64,000 nucleotides of DNA, taken from Treponema sp. UBA4873 (lineage in GTDB: Bacteria > Spirochaetota > Spirochaetia > Treponematales > Treponemataceae). Below, one piece after another: positions 34,324 through 44,039 of the stretch. The translations under genes were made by a program, and so were the position numbers. The notes under the pieces are model-generated. The model searched no databases and had not been told where the DNA came from. It saw only the letters and a program-made list of their open reading frames with translations. The stretch lies in NCBI GenBank assembly GCA_002399405.1, contig DHDP01000019.1, positions 62,001-126,000 of the forward strand, written 5' to 3'. Every line of letters begins with the position of its first letter. The first letter of the stretch is position 1.

Positions 34324-35490
34324 ATGAAAAATCAGTATAACAAAACCATAACGGCCTGTTTTATCGGCTATATCGTGCAGGCCATCGTAAATAATTTCGT
34401 CCCGCTGCTTTTCCTTACGTTCCAGAGCGAATACGGTATTCCTCTCGAAAAAATAACAATGCTCATAACAATCAATTTTGCGCTGCAGCTCTGCGTTGAC
34501 CTTTTATCGGTGACGTTCGTCGACAGAATCGGGTACCGCGCATCGATGATCATTGCACACGTATGCGCCGCTGCCGGACTTGCAATGCTCGCCGTGCTTC
34601 CCGGTCTGTTCCCTGATCCTTTCTCCGGATTATTAATCGCCGTCGTGTTGTACGCCGTCGGCGGCGGACTGCTCGAAGTGCTTGTGAGCCCTGTGGTCGA
34701 AGCATGTCCCTCAGACAACAAGGAAAAAGCCATGAGCATGCTTCACTCGTTCTACTGCTGGGGATATGTCGGCGTCGTACTATTCTCGACAATATTTTTC
34801 AAACTCTTTTCCGTCTCCAACTGGAAAATCCTTTCGCTTGTCTGGGCCTGCGTTCCCGCCGCAAACATGATCCTTTTTACGCGCGTACCGGTTCCGCATC
34901 TCATCGCCGACGGAGGGAAAGGCATGACGCTGCCGGAATTGTTTAAAACGAAAATCTTCTGGCTTTTCATGCTGCTTATGCTCTGCGCGGGAGCAAGCGA
35001 ACAGGCCGTGAGCCAGTGGGCGTCGGCATTTGCGGAAAAGGGACTCGGCATCAACAAAACGCTCGGCGATCTTGCGGGACCGATGGCGTTCGCAGTGCTC
35101 ATGGGAACGGCCCGGCTGTTCTACGGCAGACACGGCGAGAAAATCAATCTTGACAAATTCATGAAAGCGAGCATCGTGCTCTGCATAGCGTCGTATCTGT
35201 GCATCGGCCTTGTGCGGATTCCGGCGGCAGGGCTCGTCGGCTGCGCGTTCACCGGTTTGTCAGTCGGCATTCTCTGGCCGGGTACGTTCAGCAAAGCCGC
35301 CGCTTCAATAAAACGCGGCGGCACATCGCTGTTTGCGTTTCTTGCGCTTGCTGGCGACTTGGGCTGTTCGGGCGGACCGACGCTTGTCGGCATCGTCTCA
35401 AGCGTTTTCTCAGACAACCTCCGCATCGGAATACTCGCCGCGATTATATTCCCCGTCCTCATGCTTGCAGGAATTTCAAAACGGAAATGA
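34324..35490 (+). CDS. Major facilitator transporter, FucP/GlcP-like
   Basis: 388 residues, about 12 helices. The first half resembles sugar or small-polar-compound carriers of the FHS group (VDRIGYRASMIIAHV as the loop 2-3 signature). No ribosome site is present, but GCTAGTAT ends seven bases before the ATG, suggesting a leaderless message. Separate from the ABC importer by promoter. Substrate unknown. Confidence 0.83.
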   Translation: MKNQYNKTITACFIGYIVQAIVNNFVPLLFLTFQSEYGIPLEKITMLITINFALQLCVDLLSVTFVDRIGYRASMIIAHVCAAAGLAMLAVLPGLFPDPFSGLLIAVVLYAVGGGLLEVLVSPVVEACPSDNKEKAMSMLHSFYCWGYVGVVLFSTIFFKLFSVSNWKILSLVWACVPAANMILFTRVPVPHLIADGGKGMTLPELFKTKIFWLFMLLMLCAGASEQAVSQWASAFAEKGLGINKTLGDLAGPMAFAVLMGTARLFYGRHGEKINLDKFMKASIVLCIASYLCIGLVRIPAAGLVGCAFTGLSVGILWPGTFSKAAASIKRGGTSLFAFLALAGDLGCSGGPTLVGIVSSVFSDNLRIGILAAIIFPVLMLAGISKRK

Positions 35491-35503
35491 ACGCCGAACT
35501 GAT

Positions 35504-36898
35504 TTAATCCGAAAGGCCTTTCACGGCCTTTTTAAACTGCACGGTGAACAGAATCGCCGTAAACGTGACCGCGAGTATGTCCGCGACAGGTTCCGCCATG
35601 TATACGGCGGTCGTGCGGTCTACCGGGAGAATGCCGGCGCCCGCCCGGCTCAGAGCCGGCAGTGCGTAAATAAACGGAAGAAGCAGCACGAATTTCCGCA
35701 TTACGGCAACAAGCACCGACGACACGGCGCTGCCGATCGCGACGAACGTCATCTGGCACGACGTCTGTATGCCGAAAATGAACATAGCCCCGCAGTATAT
35801 GCGCAGCGCTTTCGCCGTGAACGGAATGAGCGTTTCGTCGGACGTGAATATGCGGGCAAACATCCCTGGAAAAAGCATCACGAGCAGCCAGACACTTACC
35901 GCATATATCATGCTCGCCGTAAAAAGAAGTCTGAACGTCCGCTTTACGCGCTGAACATTCTTCGCGCCGAAATTGTAACTCGTAACGGGCTGCGCGCCCT
36001 GTCCCAGCCCGTTAAGCGGCAGAAGTCCGAACTGTATGATGCTCGTACAGATGGACATGGCGCCGACCGCAATATCTCCGCCGTATTTCAGCAGCGACGA
36101 ATTGAAACATATAAATATGAAGCTTTCGCTGGCCTGCATCGTAAACGGCGCAAAACCGAGTCCCAGACACGGCAGTATGATTTTCGGGGACAACATAAAC
36201 GTACGCGGATTCAGGCGCAGCACGCTTTTTTTCCCGCACAGGAACAACAGCACCCAGACGGTGGAAACGGCCTGAGATATGACGGTCGCAACGGCGGCGC
36301 CCGCCACTCCGAGGTGAAAGCCGAATATAAACAGCGGATCAAGGATGATGTTGCACACTGCTCCGATGCAGACGGTGAGCATACTTGTAGCCGCAAATCC
36401 CTGGGCGGTAATGAACGCATTCATGCCGAGCGTGAGCTGAACGAATATGGTCCCGAGTGCGTAAACAGTCAGATAGCTGTGCGCATACCCCACTGTATTG
36501 GCACTTGCGCCGAACGCCATGAGAAACTGCCCGTTCCATGCAACGACGACGACGGTAAGGACAAGCGAAATAATAATCTGCAGAATGAAACAGTTGCCGA
36601 GCGTTCTCTGCGCCGACTCCTTATCCTGTCTGCCCATGAAGATCGACGCACGGGGCGCGCCGCCCATGCTCACGAGCGCGGCAAACGCCGAAATAATCAT
36701 AATAATCGGCATGCACACGCCGACCCCGGTAAGGGCAGGCGCGCCGACTCCCGGAATATGACCGATGTAAATCCGGTCCACAATGTTGTACAGCATATTG
36801 ACGATCTGCGCCGTAATGGCAGGAATCGAAAGTCTGACAAGCAGTTTCCCGACAGGCTCGCTGCCGAGCGCTTTATCAGCCAAAGAAGTATCGCTCAT
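35504..36898 (-). CDS. MATE-family multidrug/organic cation efflux protein
   Basis: 464 residues and 12 membrane helices in the MATE pattern. The first bundle opens with PAITAQIVNMLYNIVDRIYI and ASIFMGRQDKESAQRTLGN, the second with QAVSTVWVLLFL and GLGQGAQPVTSYNFGAKN. Uses a sodium or proton gradient to expel drugs or metabolites. It begins two bases after the AlkD-like stop, so the three leftward genes (aldo-keto reductase, AlkD-like, MATE) form one operon. Confidence 0.9.
   Translation of the reverse strand: MSDTSLADKALGSEPVGKLLVRLSIPAITAQIVNMLYNIVDRIYIGHIPGVGAPALTGVGVCMPIIMIISAFAALVSMGGAPRASIFMGRQDKESAQRTLGNCFILQIIISLVLTVVVVAWNGQFLMAFGASANTVGYAHSYLTVYALGTIFVQLTLGMNAFITAQGFAATSMLTVCIGAVCNIILDPLFIFGFHLGVAGAAVATVISQAVSTVWVLLFLCGKKSVLRLNPRTFMLSPKIILPCLGLGFAPFTMQASESFIFICFNSSLLKYGGDIAVGAMSICTSIIQFGLLPLNGLGQGAQPVTSYNFGAKNVQRVKRTFRLLFTASMIYAVSVWLLVMLFPGMFARIFTSDETLIPFTAKALRIYCGAMFIFGIQTSCQMTFVAIGSAVSSVLVAVMRKFVLLLPFIYALPALSRAGAGILPVDRTTAVYMAEPVADILAVTFTAILFTVQFKKAVKGLSD
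35512..35533 (+). terminator. Terminator of the MFS gene, inside the MATE 3' end
   Basis: AAAGGCC (35512-35518), loop of six, GGCCTTT (35525-35531), then TT. It lies 22 bases past the MFS stop and within the last codons of the convergent MATE gene, so it ends rightward transcripts. Confidence 0.55.
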
Positions 36899-36899
36899 T

Positions 36900-37598
36900 T
36901 TATGACCTTTTCAACGTCCGTAAATATTTTTTCTGTTTTTCGGTAATCCGGTAGCTCTCGACCGCTTTCTGAATCGTTTTATTATGCACCCATATGTCGA
37001 GCTTGTTCTGTTCGATATAAAAAATAACCGCGTCGTACTGTTTTGCAAGCGCCGTCGCAAAATACCACGCAACCATCATGTTGACGTAATATTCGTTCGA
37101 GCGGACACGAGATGCAAGCTCTGCGGATTCGGACGTAAAATTCCCGTCGAGGAAAAAGTTCATGAGCATTTCGACGCCGAACCTCACCGTATACGTTCTG
37201 TCCGACGCAACCCATCCTTTGATTTTTTCATACAGTCCGGGAAGGTTCCTTTTGAACGCTTTCGGCTTTATCTGATCACAGGTCGCCCAGTTGTCGACAT
37301 ACGGCAGAAACTTGTCGACCGCACGCACTGCTTCATCGAAATCCTTCAGCGTCTCAAGAATAAATCCGTGAAGGTTGTTTTCTTCATAATATGTATGCGG
37401 TAGAATTTTAATAAATTCTGCCGCGTCGGGAGTTCTGGCAAATTCTTTTGCAAATGCACGCAGTGCCGGAGTCCGTACGCCTATGACGCGTTCCGGCGCA
37501 ACGTTCGGCATGAGTTTGCACTGGAACGCCTGATATGCGCCGTCCTGCAGTGCAAACAACTGTTTCTGAACCGATTTTTCAATGTCCGGGTGCTTCAT
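36900..37598 (-). CDS. AlkD-like DNA alkylation repair protein
   Basis: 232 residues from ATG 37598, four bases after the aldo-keto reductase stop. The HEAT-repeat AlkD family is marked by VIGVRTPALRAFAKEF near 40, YEENNLHGFILETL and VDNWATCDQIKPKAF (Trp-Asp of the DNA-facing groove) and ASDRTYTVRFGVEMLMNFFLD. These proteins excise N-alkylated bases. Located between an aldo-keto reductase and a MATE pump, it may belong to a toxic-metabolite response; this link is inference. Confidence 0.87.
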   Translation of the reverse strand: MKHPDIEKSVQKQLFALQDGAYQAFQCKLMPNVAPERVIGVRTPALRAFAKEFARTPDAAEFIKILPHTYYEENNLHGFILETLKDFDEAVRAVDKFLPYVDNWATCDQIKPKAFKRNLPGLYEKIKGWVASDRTYTVRFGVEMLMNFFLDGNFTSESAELASRVRSNEYYVNMMVAWYFATALAKQYDAVIFYIEQNKLDIWVHNKTIQKAVESYRITEKQKKYLRTLKRS

Positions 37599-37602
37599 CT
37601 GT

Positions 37603-38598
37603 TCAGTTGCTGCCCAGTATCGCTTCGACTGCGCCCAGTTCTTCCTGAGTAAAATCAAGATGCCGGATGATTTTTACGTTGTCCTCTATCTGTTCCGGAT
37701 TATGAGCGCCTATAAGAACGGAAGTTACTCTGTTGTTGCGGAGGTTCCACGACAGAGCCATCTCCGTAAGCGTCTGTCCGCGTCCGTGCGCAAGTTCGTT
37801 GAGTTTCCGTATTTTTGCAATCTTCTCCGTCGTAATGCTGTCCGCTTTGAGAAACTGATTCAGCGACGCGCGGCTGTTCTCAGGTATCCCGTTGAGATAC
37901 TTGTCGGAAAGCAGTCCCTGCGCAAGCGGACTGAACGTAATCGAACCGGCGCCGACGTCTGCAAGCGTATCCGTAAGGCGGTCGGCTTCGCTCCATCGGT
38001 CGAACATGTTGTATCTGTACTGATTGATGAGCAGCGGAGTTCCGTTGCGCGCAAGGATGACTGCCGCCTCGCGCGTCTGAGCGCTGTTGTAATTTGAAAT
38101 GCCGGCGTAAAGCGCTTTCCCGCTCTTTATAATATCGCTCACAGCGCCCATAGTTTCCTCGAGCGGCGTATCGGGATCGGGACGGTGATGATAGAAAATG
38201 TCGACGTAGTCGAGATGCATGCGCTGCAGACTCTGGTCTACGCTCGCGATAAGGTATTTCCGCGAACCGTTGTCGCCGTACGGACCGGGCCACATGCCGT
38301 ATCCAGCTTTCGTCGAAACGAGAATCTCGTCGCGGTAACTTTTCAGGTCGCTCTGCATGATGCGTCCGAAATTCTCTTCCGCGCTTCCCGCAGCGGGACC
38401 GTAGTTGTTCGCAAGATCAAAATGCGTAATGCCGAGATCGAACGCCTTAAAAATCATTTTTTTCTGATTTTCAAAATCGTCGACAGAACCGAAGTTATGC
38501 CACAAGCCGAGCGCCACGCGCGGCATCATTACTCCGCTTTTTCCGCAGCGCAGATACTGCATCCGTCCGTCATATCGTGAATCATCCGCTTTGTACAT
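37603..38598 (-). CDS. Aldo/keto reductase, YghZ-like
   Basis: 331 residues. The TIM-barrel reductase shows the catalytic tetrad pieces: FDLANNYGPAAGSAEENFG with Tyr near 65, STKAGYGMWPGPYGDNGSRK with Lys, and the YHHRPDPDTPLEETMGAVSD segment with His. The latter two stretches are those of the YghZ/Gpr group, which reduces aldehydes such as L-glyceraldehyde 3-phosphate and methylglyoxal with NADPH. AAGGGG lies nine bases before the ATG. First of three leftward genes. Confidence 0.92.
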   Translation of the reverse strand: MYKADDSRYDGRMQYLRCGKSGVMMPRVALGLWHNFGSVDDFENQKKMIFKAFDLGITHFDLANNYGPAAGSAEENFGRIMQSDLKSYRDEILVSTKAGYGMWPGPYGDNGSRKYLIASVDQSLQRMHLDYVDIFYHHRPDPDTPLEETMGAVSDIIKSGKALYAGISNYNSAQTREAAVILARNGTPLLINQYRYNMFDRWSEADRLTDTLADVGAGSITFSPLAQGLLSDKYLNGIPENSRASLNQFLKADSITTEKIAKIRKLNELAHGRGQTLTEMALSWNLRNNRVTSVLIGAHNPEQIEDNVKIIRHLDFTQEELGAVEAILGSN

Positions 38599-38735
38599 AT
38601 GTTTACCCCTTTAATACGGCTGTTGAGTGATAAAACTACTATACACCCAAATACAGCCGCGTGCAATGCCGTTTTATCTATCATAATCATCCGAAAATGA
38701 TTATATTAACAGCATCTTCAGTACGAGGAACTATT

Positions 38736-39440
38736 ATGGAACCAATACTATATGTTGACGGGCTTCAGAAACGGTACGGTATGAAACCTGCGCTCAGGAG
38801 CATTTCTCTGACGCTTGAACCGGGAAGAATTCTGGGGCTCATGGGGCCGAACGGCAGCGGCAAGACGACTTTCATGAAAGTGATTGCCGGACTGCAGAAA
38901 GCAAACGGGGGAACAGTCCGCGTATGCGGCAATCCGGTCGGCATAGAGAGCAAAAAGCTCGTCTCCTTTCTGCCCGACCGCAACATTATGCCGCGCAGAA
39001 TGACTGCGGCGGATGCAATCGACTATTACCACGATTTCTTCGCGGACTTCGACGTAAACAAAGCGTACGATATGCTCAATTTCGTGCATCTTGAAAAGAA
39101 CATTCCCGTGTCCGACATGTCGAAGGGCATGGTGGAAAAACTCAACCTGACGCTCTGCTTTTCGCGGAAGTCAAAACTGTACCTGCTCGACGAACCGCTC
39201 GGCGGCGTTGATCCGGTTGCGCGGGAACGGATTGTTTCGACGATCGCGCAGACGTTCAATCCCGAATCGTCCATCATAGTAAGCACGCATCTTGTACACG
39301 ATATTGAAAGGATGTTCAACGACGTCTGTTTTATCAGCGAGGGAGAGGTGCTGCTGTCCGGCAACGCCGAACAGCTCCGTACGGAACGCGGCATGGATAT
39401 AGACGCATTGTATATCCAGATGTTCAGAGACAGATGCTGA
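38736..39440 (+). CDS. ABC transporter ATP-binding protein
   Basis: 234 residues from ATG 38736 behind GAGG; the open frame upstream is a chance extension. Walker A MGPNGSGKTTFMKVI, a signature that departs from LSGGQ (VSDMSKGMVEKLNL), Walker B LYLLDEPLGGVD and STHLVHDIE. The modified signature is common in the GntR-associated, YtrB-like group of firmicute transporters. The permease follows 17 bases later. Function unknown. Confidence 0.87.
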   Translation: MEPILYVDGLQKRYGMKPALRSISLTLEPGRILGLMGPNGSGKTTFMKVIAGLQKANGGTVRVCGNPVGIESKKLVSFLPDRNIMPRRMTAADAIDYYHDFFADFDVNKAYDMLNFVHLEKNIPVSDMSKGMVEKLNLTLCFSRKSKLYLLDEPLGGVDPVARERIVSTIAQTFNPESSIIVSTHLVHDIERMFNDVCFISEGEVLLSGNAEQLRTERGMDIDALYIQMFRDRC

Positions 39441-39457
39441 ATAAGGGGAAACGGAAC

Positions 39458-40261
39458 ATGAAAGCTACTTTTAAACAGGAATGGAAGGCGAGCAGGCCGC
39501 GCATTCTGTACACAAGCATCGTGCTTGCAATCGTGCTGCTCGGCGCGGCATTAACAAATTTCATCGCATATGAAACTCAGTCGAACCACGTGACGTTTTT
39601 CGGAATGTTCATGTACGGCGTCGGAATATTCTGCGCGCTCGCCATCCCCGTCTACTCGCTCGTGCGCGGCAGCGGAAACCTGCGCCCGCTGCTTTTCAGC
39701 GACACGAACTATCTTATGCTGCTCGTGCCGGAACACAGCTATACGCTGCTGATTGCCAAGCAGCTCATAAATCTCGCGGAGTATCTGATTTACGCGCTCC
39801 CCGCTGCAGTCTATCTGTCGTTCATGGGACCGACGGCCGGTCTCGTCATGCATACGAGAATCAACGGCGTCGTGTACAATTCAAACGGGGCCGAGACATA
39901 CTGGCAAAGCGTGCGCCAGTTATACAAATACGTGCTTGCCGACAACTGGGCGGGCACGCTGCAGATTCTCGCAATGGGAATCATCATGTTCGTCGTGCTG
40001 CAGGCTGCAATCAACTGCGCGTACGCCCTCTACTCCGCATTCATCCGTACGAAAAAGCCGAACAGGTTTCTTATCCTCGTAATTCTCTTCTTCCTGTTCT
40101 ACATTCCCATCAGGCTCGGTTTTCTCGGCATCGATCAGGTGCAGTTCCAGGGACTTGATTCCGCAGGGCTGTGCTGGAATTATATCTGGCGCTTCGCCGC
40201 GTTCGGAGCAGCATACTTCGGTCTGACCGGCTGGCTTATGGAAAACAAGATAGAAGTCTGA
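39458..40261 (+). CDS. ABC transporter membrane subunit
   Basis: 267 residues from ATG 39458 behind AAGGGG. Six hydrophobic segments, with a long loop between the fourth and fifth. The first cytoplasmic part MKATFKQEWKASRPRILYTS and SLVRGSGNLRPLLFSDTNYLML fit YtrC/YtrD-type permeases, a loose family. Pairs with the ATPase just upstream. It ends 14 bases before pyrF. Substrate unknown. Confidence 0.75.
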   Translation: MKATFKQEWKASRPRILYTSIVLAIVLLGAALTNFIAYETQSNHVTFFGMFMYGVGIFCALAIPVYSLVRGSGNLRPLLFSDTNYLMLLVPEHSYTLLIAKQLINLAEYLIYALPAAVYLSFMGPTAGLVMHTRINGVVYNSNGAETYWQSVRQLYKYVLADNWAGTLQILAMGIIMFVVLQAAINCAYALYSAFIRTKKPNRFLILVILFFLFYIPIRLGFLGIDQVQFQGLDSAGLCWNYIWRFAAFGAAYFGLTGWLMENKIEV

Positions 40262-40274
40262 TATACTTGTCCGC

Positions 40275-41201
40275 ATGAAACACAACATGCAGACAGTACA
40301 GGAGCTGGCCGCAGCCAACGGTCCGCTCTGTGTCGGACTCGACACGGATCCTTCATATATTCCCGCGAAACTGCTCCGCACATTCGGAAGTCCTTCGGAG
40401 GCGGTCGTTACCTACAACAAAGAAATCATACGCCGCATCGCGTCGGATAAAAGCGCGTGCTGCTGCAAAGTGCAGATTGCCTATTACGAGGCGATGGGCG
40501 TTGCAGGCATGCAGGCATATGCCCGGACACTGCGCGCGGTAAAAGAGGCGGGGCTCGTCTGCATCTCCGACATAAAACGGGGAGACATTGCAAACACCGC
40601 CGACGCGTACGCACGGGCCCACTTCTCAGGGGATTTCGAGACCGACATAATCACCGTGAATCCGTACATGGGATTCGACACGCTCGCACCGTTCACGAAT
40701 TACTGCGTGCCCGGCAAGGGCAAAGGGATTTTCGTTCTGCTGCGTACGTCGAATCCCGGGATGACGGACATCGAACGGCAGGAACTTAAAACAGGCGGGC
40801 GCGTGCTCGACAAAGTCGGGGCTGAGCTCAGGCGCATCTCGAATCAGTTTGCGGAACTGTATCCGGAACAGACGTGTTCTCCGGCGGGAGCCGTCGTCGG
40901 CTGCACGGAAGAAAGCGACGCACGTCAGCTCAGAGACGCGTATCCCGACGTGTTTTTTCTCATTCCCGGTTACGGCGCGCAGGGAGGAGCGGCACGCATA
41001 GCCGCAGCGCTGCTCGGAAAAGCCGGCGGTACGGTAAATTCGTCGCGCGGCATTCTCTGCGCGTGGCAGAAAGACCCCGCGTTTGAGGAACAGCGGGAAC
41101 GCGGCGCGCTCAGCATCAGCGACATTGCGGACGCCGCAGCGCGCGCGGCCCGTGCCGCAAAAGACGAACTGCTCGATGCAAAAAAATCAGTGGAGGCATG
41201 A
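40275..41201 (+). CDS. pyrF: Orotidine 5'-phosphate decarboxylase
   Basis: 308 residues, the longer type 2 subgroup. VGLDTDPSYIP opens the barrel, SDIKRGDIANTADAYA near 99 carries the catalytic Lys-Asp network (DxKxxD), and ILCAWQ ends the phosphate site. Makes UMP in the last step of pyrimidine synthesis. A TATACT box seven bases before the ATG and no ribosome site suggest leaderless transcription. The nfo gene starts two bases after its stop, and the pyrK-pyrD fusion is 1 kb on. Confidence 0.93.
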   Translation: MKHNMQTVQELAAANGPLCVGLDTDPSYIPAKLLRTFGSPSEAVVTYNKEIIRRIASDKSACCCKVQIAYYEAMGVAGMQAYARTLRAVKEAGLVCISDIKRGDIANTADAYARAHFSGDFETDIITVNPYMGFDTLAPFTNYCVPGKGKGIFVLLRTSNPGMTDIERQELKTGGRVLDKVGAELRRISNQFAELYPEQTCSPAGAVVGCTEESDARQLRDAYPDVFFLIPGYGAQGGAARIAAALLGKAGGTVNSSRGILCAWQKDPAFEEQRERGALSISDIADAAARAARAAKDELLDAKKSVEA

Positions 41202-41202
41202 C

Positions 41203-42084
41203 ATGCTGCATATCGGATATCACGAATCGACATCGGGCGGATATGCCGCGATGGGGGAAGAAGCCGTAAGCGTCGGCGCGGATACGTTCGCGTTTTTCAC
41301 GCGCAACCCGCGCGGCGGCTCGGCAAAATCAGTCGACGCGGCCGACGCGGCGAAACTCTGCGCGTTCATGAAGGAACACAATTTTGCCCCGCTCGTCGCA
41401 CATGCTCCGTACACGATGAATCCGTGCTCGGCAAATCCCGAGCTCCGAAAATTTGCGCTTGAAATGATGATAGACGACTTCGCCCGGCTCGAATATACGC
41501 CCGGCTGTCTGTATAACTTCCATCCCGGCAGTCATACGGGACAGGGGACGGAGACAGGCATAGCGCTCTCCGCGGAACTGATTGCAGCCGCCCTGAAGCA
41601 GGTGGACGAAAAAAACACAAAGACAGGAACAGACTGCCACACCACGCTCCTCGTGGAAACGATGTCGGGAAAAGGCTCGGAAATAGGAAAGACGTTCGAA
41701 GAGGTACGCGCCATTCTCGATCAGGCTGAAGAAAAATACGGCGCACCGCTCGCGGGCCGCGTCGGCGTGTGCATGGACACCTGCCACATCTGGGACGGCG
41801 GATACGACATAGTTCGCGACCTCGACGGCACGATCGGAAAATTCGATAAAGCGGTAGGACTGGGACGGCTCAAGGCGATGCACCTGAACGACAGCATGAA
41901 CGTACTCGGCGCGCATAAAGACCGCCACGCAAAAATCGGCGAGGGCGAAATCGGCGTCGAAGCGCTCGCACGAGTCATCAATCACCCTGCCCTCAAAAAT
42001 CTGCCGTTCATACTCGAAACGCCGAACGAACACGACGGCTATAAGCGGGAAATCGAGCTGCTGCGGTCGAAGTACAAAGACTGA
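41203..42084 (+). CDS. nfo: Endonuclease IV (AP endonuclease)
   Basis: 293 residues from ATG 41203, six bases after GGAGG inside the end of pyrF. The three-zinc barrel is marked by HESTSGGYAA, FHPGSHTGQG, LLVETMSGKG, VCMDTCHIWDGGYD, LNDSMNVLGAHKDRHAKIGE and ILETPN, all canonical. Cuts DNA 5' to abasic sites. Tightly coupled to pyrF, an unusual partner. Length is normal. Confidence 0.93.
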   Translation: MLHIGYHESTSGGYAAMGEEAVSVGADTFAFFTRNPRGGSAKSVDAADAAKLCAFMKEHNFAPLVAHAPYTMNPCSANPELRKFALEMMIDDFARLEYTPGCLYNFHPGSHTGQGTETGIALSAELIAAALKQVDEKNTKTGTDCHTTLLVETMSGKGSEIGKTFEEVRAILDQAEEKYGAPLAGRVGVCMDTCHIWDGGYDIVRDLDGTIGKFDKAVGLGRLKAMHLNDSMNVLGAHKDRHAKIGEGEIGVEALARVINHPALKNLPFILETPNEHDGYKREIELLRSKYKD

Positions 42085-42208
42085 AAAAAAACGCACGTCA
42101 CGAGAGTGTTTCCTATACTGTTTTTCTCCAGTTGTTTACGTTTTGTGTGCAATTTATTACTTTACTACTAGGGAATAAAATCAATTTTACACATCCGGAG
42201 GATATATT

Positions 42209-44008
42209 ATGGAACCAGTTACAGACTGCAGCGGAAGTCCCGTACCCGCATACATCACCGGGAAAGTAACGTTCTGCGGAAAGGAAAAAGGTGCTGCCCC
42301 GGAAGGAAGTGTCTGGCTGCTCAAGCTCGACATCCGCGGAAAGGAAGCAGTGCTGCCGCTTGCAGGTCAGTTTTACATGCTTCGCGCAATGAAAACGGGA
42401 GTACTGCTCGGACGTCCGATAAGCATTTTCCATGCGAAAAAAACGATACACGGTGCGGAGCTTCAGTTTCTTATCCTCCTCAAAGGACAGGGAACGGCTG
42501 AGCTCTGCAATCTCGGAACGGGCGATGAGGTTCAGCTGCTCGGGCCGCTCGGCAACACGTTCCCGCTCCCCGAAAAAAACAAAAAAGCGTGCATCGTGGG
42601 AGGCGGCATCGGCATAGCGCCCGTCGCGGGATTTGCCGAAACGCTGCCGTCAGGTTCATACGACTTTTTCGCCAGCTTCAAAAGCGGCTCGTACGGCGTG
42701 GAATACATTCACCCCGCATCGCTTACTGTTACGACCGACGACGGCAGCAGCGGTATTCACGGTATGCTTCCCGCGGCTCTTACGGCCAACACACTGCGTG
42801 CCGGAAACTACGGAACAGTCTACGCGTGCGGTCCCGCCCCCATGCTCGCGTACGTAAAAAAGATTTCCGAAGAGGCGGGCATTCCGTGCTGGATAAGCAT
42901 GGAATCGCGCATGGCGTGCGGCATGGGCGTATGCCTCGGATGCACGATTCACACGACGGAAGGAAACAAACGCTGCTGTAAGGACGGTCCCGTTTTCGAC
43001 AGCCGCATACTGGAATTCCCTGTGCCTGTCTCGCAGCCGCGCCGTGCGCCGCTCTCCTCTGAGCCTGACTTGTCCGTTACGATTGCAGGCGTTCTGTTCC
43101 GCAATCCCGTCATAGGGTCGTCGGGTACGTTCGGATTCGGCTCGGAATACGCACCGATTTTCGACGTCAACAGACTCGGCGGCATTGCAAGCAAAGGACT
43201 CACGATCGAGCCGCGCGAGGGAAATACGGGAATCCGCCTGTGGGAAACCCCGTCGGGGCTCATGAATTCCATCGGGCTTCAGAATCCGGGCATCCCCCAC
43301 TTCATTGAACACGAACTGCCGGAAATGCTCAGTCTTAAGCCGGTCACGATTGCAAATCTCTCAGGTTCCACTCTCGACACATATGTCGAAGGTGCCGAAT
43401 TGCTCGACAAAACGAATGCCCCCATTATTGAGCTCAATATATCCTGTCCGAACGTCGCGGCGGGGGGAGCGGCATGGGGCATGACGTGCGAAAACGCCGA
43501 CACTGCGGTGCGCGCGGTGCGCGCCGTCACCAAAAAGCCGCTCATTGTAAAACTTACGCCGCAGGCTCCCGACCTTACGGGCGTCGTTTTAAGCTGTGTA
43601 AAAGCGGGCGCGGACGCAATCAGTCTGTGCAATTCGTTCCAGGGTGTCGCAATAGACATTGAACGAGGCGTTCCCGTATTCGACAAAATAAAAGCCGGAT
43701 TCGGCGGCCCCGCGGTGCGCCCGATCGCCGTGCGCCTCATCTGGGAGGCAGTCGAGGCAATAGACACGCTGCCGGAAAACGAACGGGTGCCGGTCCTCGC
43801 CATAGGCGGCATTGAGAAGTGGCAGGATGCTGTCGAGTTCATCATGGCGGGAGCGGGAGCCGTCGAAGTGGGAACGAATACGTTCGCAAATCCGCTTACC
43901 ATGATCGAAGTGCTCGAGGGACTTACGGCGTTCATGAAACGCAAAGGATATGCTACAATAGCTGAAATGCGCGGTATTGCACATTCAGTAAAACATCAGG
44001 AGAAGTGA
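42209..44008 (+). CDS. pyrKD: Fused dihydroorotate dehydrogenase PyrK-PyrD
   Basis: 599 residues uniting both subunits of the class 1B enzyme. Residues 15-270 are PyrK: RPISIF (FAD), GGGIGIAPVAG (NAD), and the 2Fe-2S ligands at Cys237, 242, 245 and 256/257 ahead of DGPVFDS. Residues about 290-595 are PyrD, with SSGTFGFG, NSIGLQNPG, NISCPNVAAGG holding the catalytic base Cys413, and AGAGAVEVGTNTF at the FMN phosphate. Normally two proteins. CGGAGG lies before the ATG. NAD is the electron acceptor by family. Confidence 0.93.
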   Translation: MEPVTDCSGSPVPAYITGKVTFCGKEKGAAPEGSVWLLKLDIRGKEAVLPLAGQFYMLRAMKTGVLLGRPISIFHAKKTIHGAELQFLILLKGQGTAELCNLGTGDEVQLLGPLGNTFPLPEKNKKACIVGGGIGIAPVAGFAETLPSGSYDFFASFKSGSYGVEYIHPASLTVTTDDGSSGIHGMLPAALTANTLRAGNYGTVYACGPAPMLAYVKKISEEAGIPCWISMESRMACGMGVCLGCTIHTTEGNKRCCKDGPVFDSRILEFPVPVSQPRRAPLSSEPDLSVTIAGVLFRNPVIGSSGTFGFGSEYAPIFDVNRLGGIASKGLTIEPREGNTGIRLWETPSGLMNSIGLQNPGIPHFIEHELPEMLSLKPVTIANLSGSTLDTYVEGAELLDKTNAPIIELNISCPNVAAGGAAWGMTCENADTAVRAVRAVTKKPLIVKLTPQAPDLTGVVLSCVKAGADAISLCNSFQGVAIDIERGVPVFDKIKAGFGGPAVRPIAVRLIWEAVEAIDTLPENERVPVLAIGGIEKWQDAVEFIMAGAGAVEVGTNTFANPLTMIEVLEGLTAFMKRKGYATIAEMRGIAHSVKHQEK

Positions 44009-44039
44009 AGCACAGGCTTTACAGGAGTACTAACCCAGT

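Noticed and set aside
35333..36946. 537-codon rightward frame antisense to the MATE gene
   Set aside because: Arg/His-rich composition with no domain, fully overlapping a clear MATE protein; a shadow of its codon bias.
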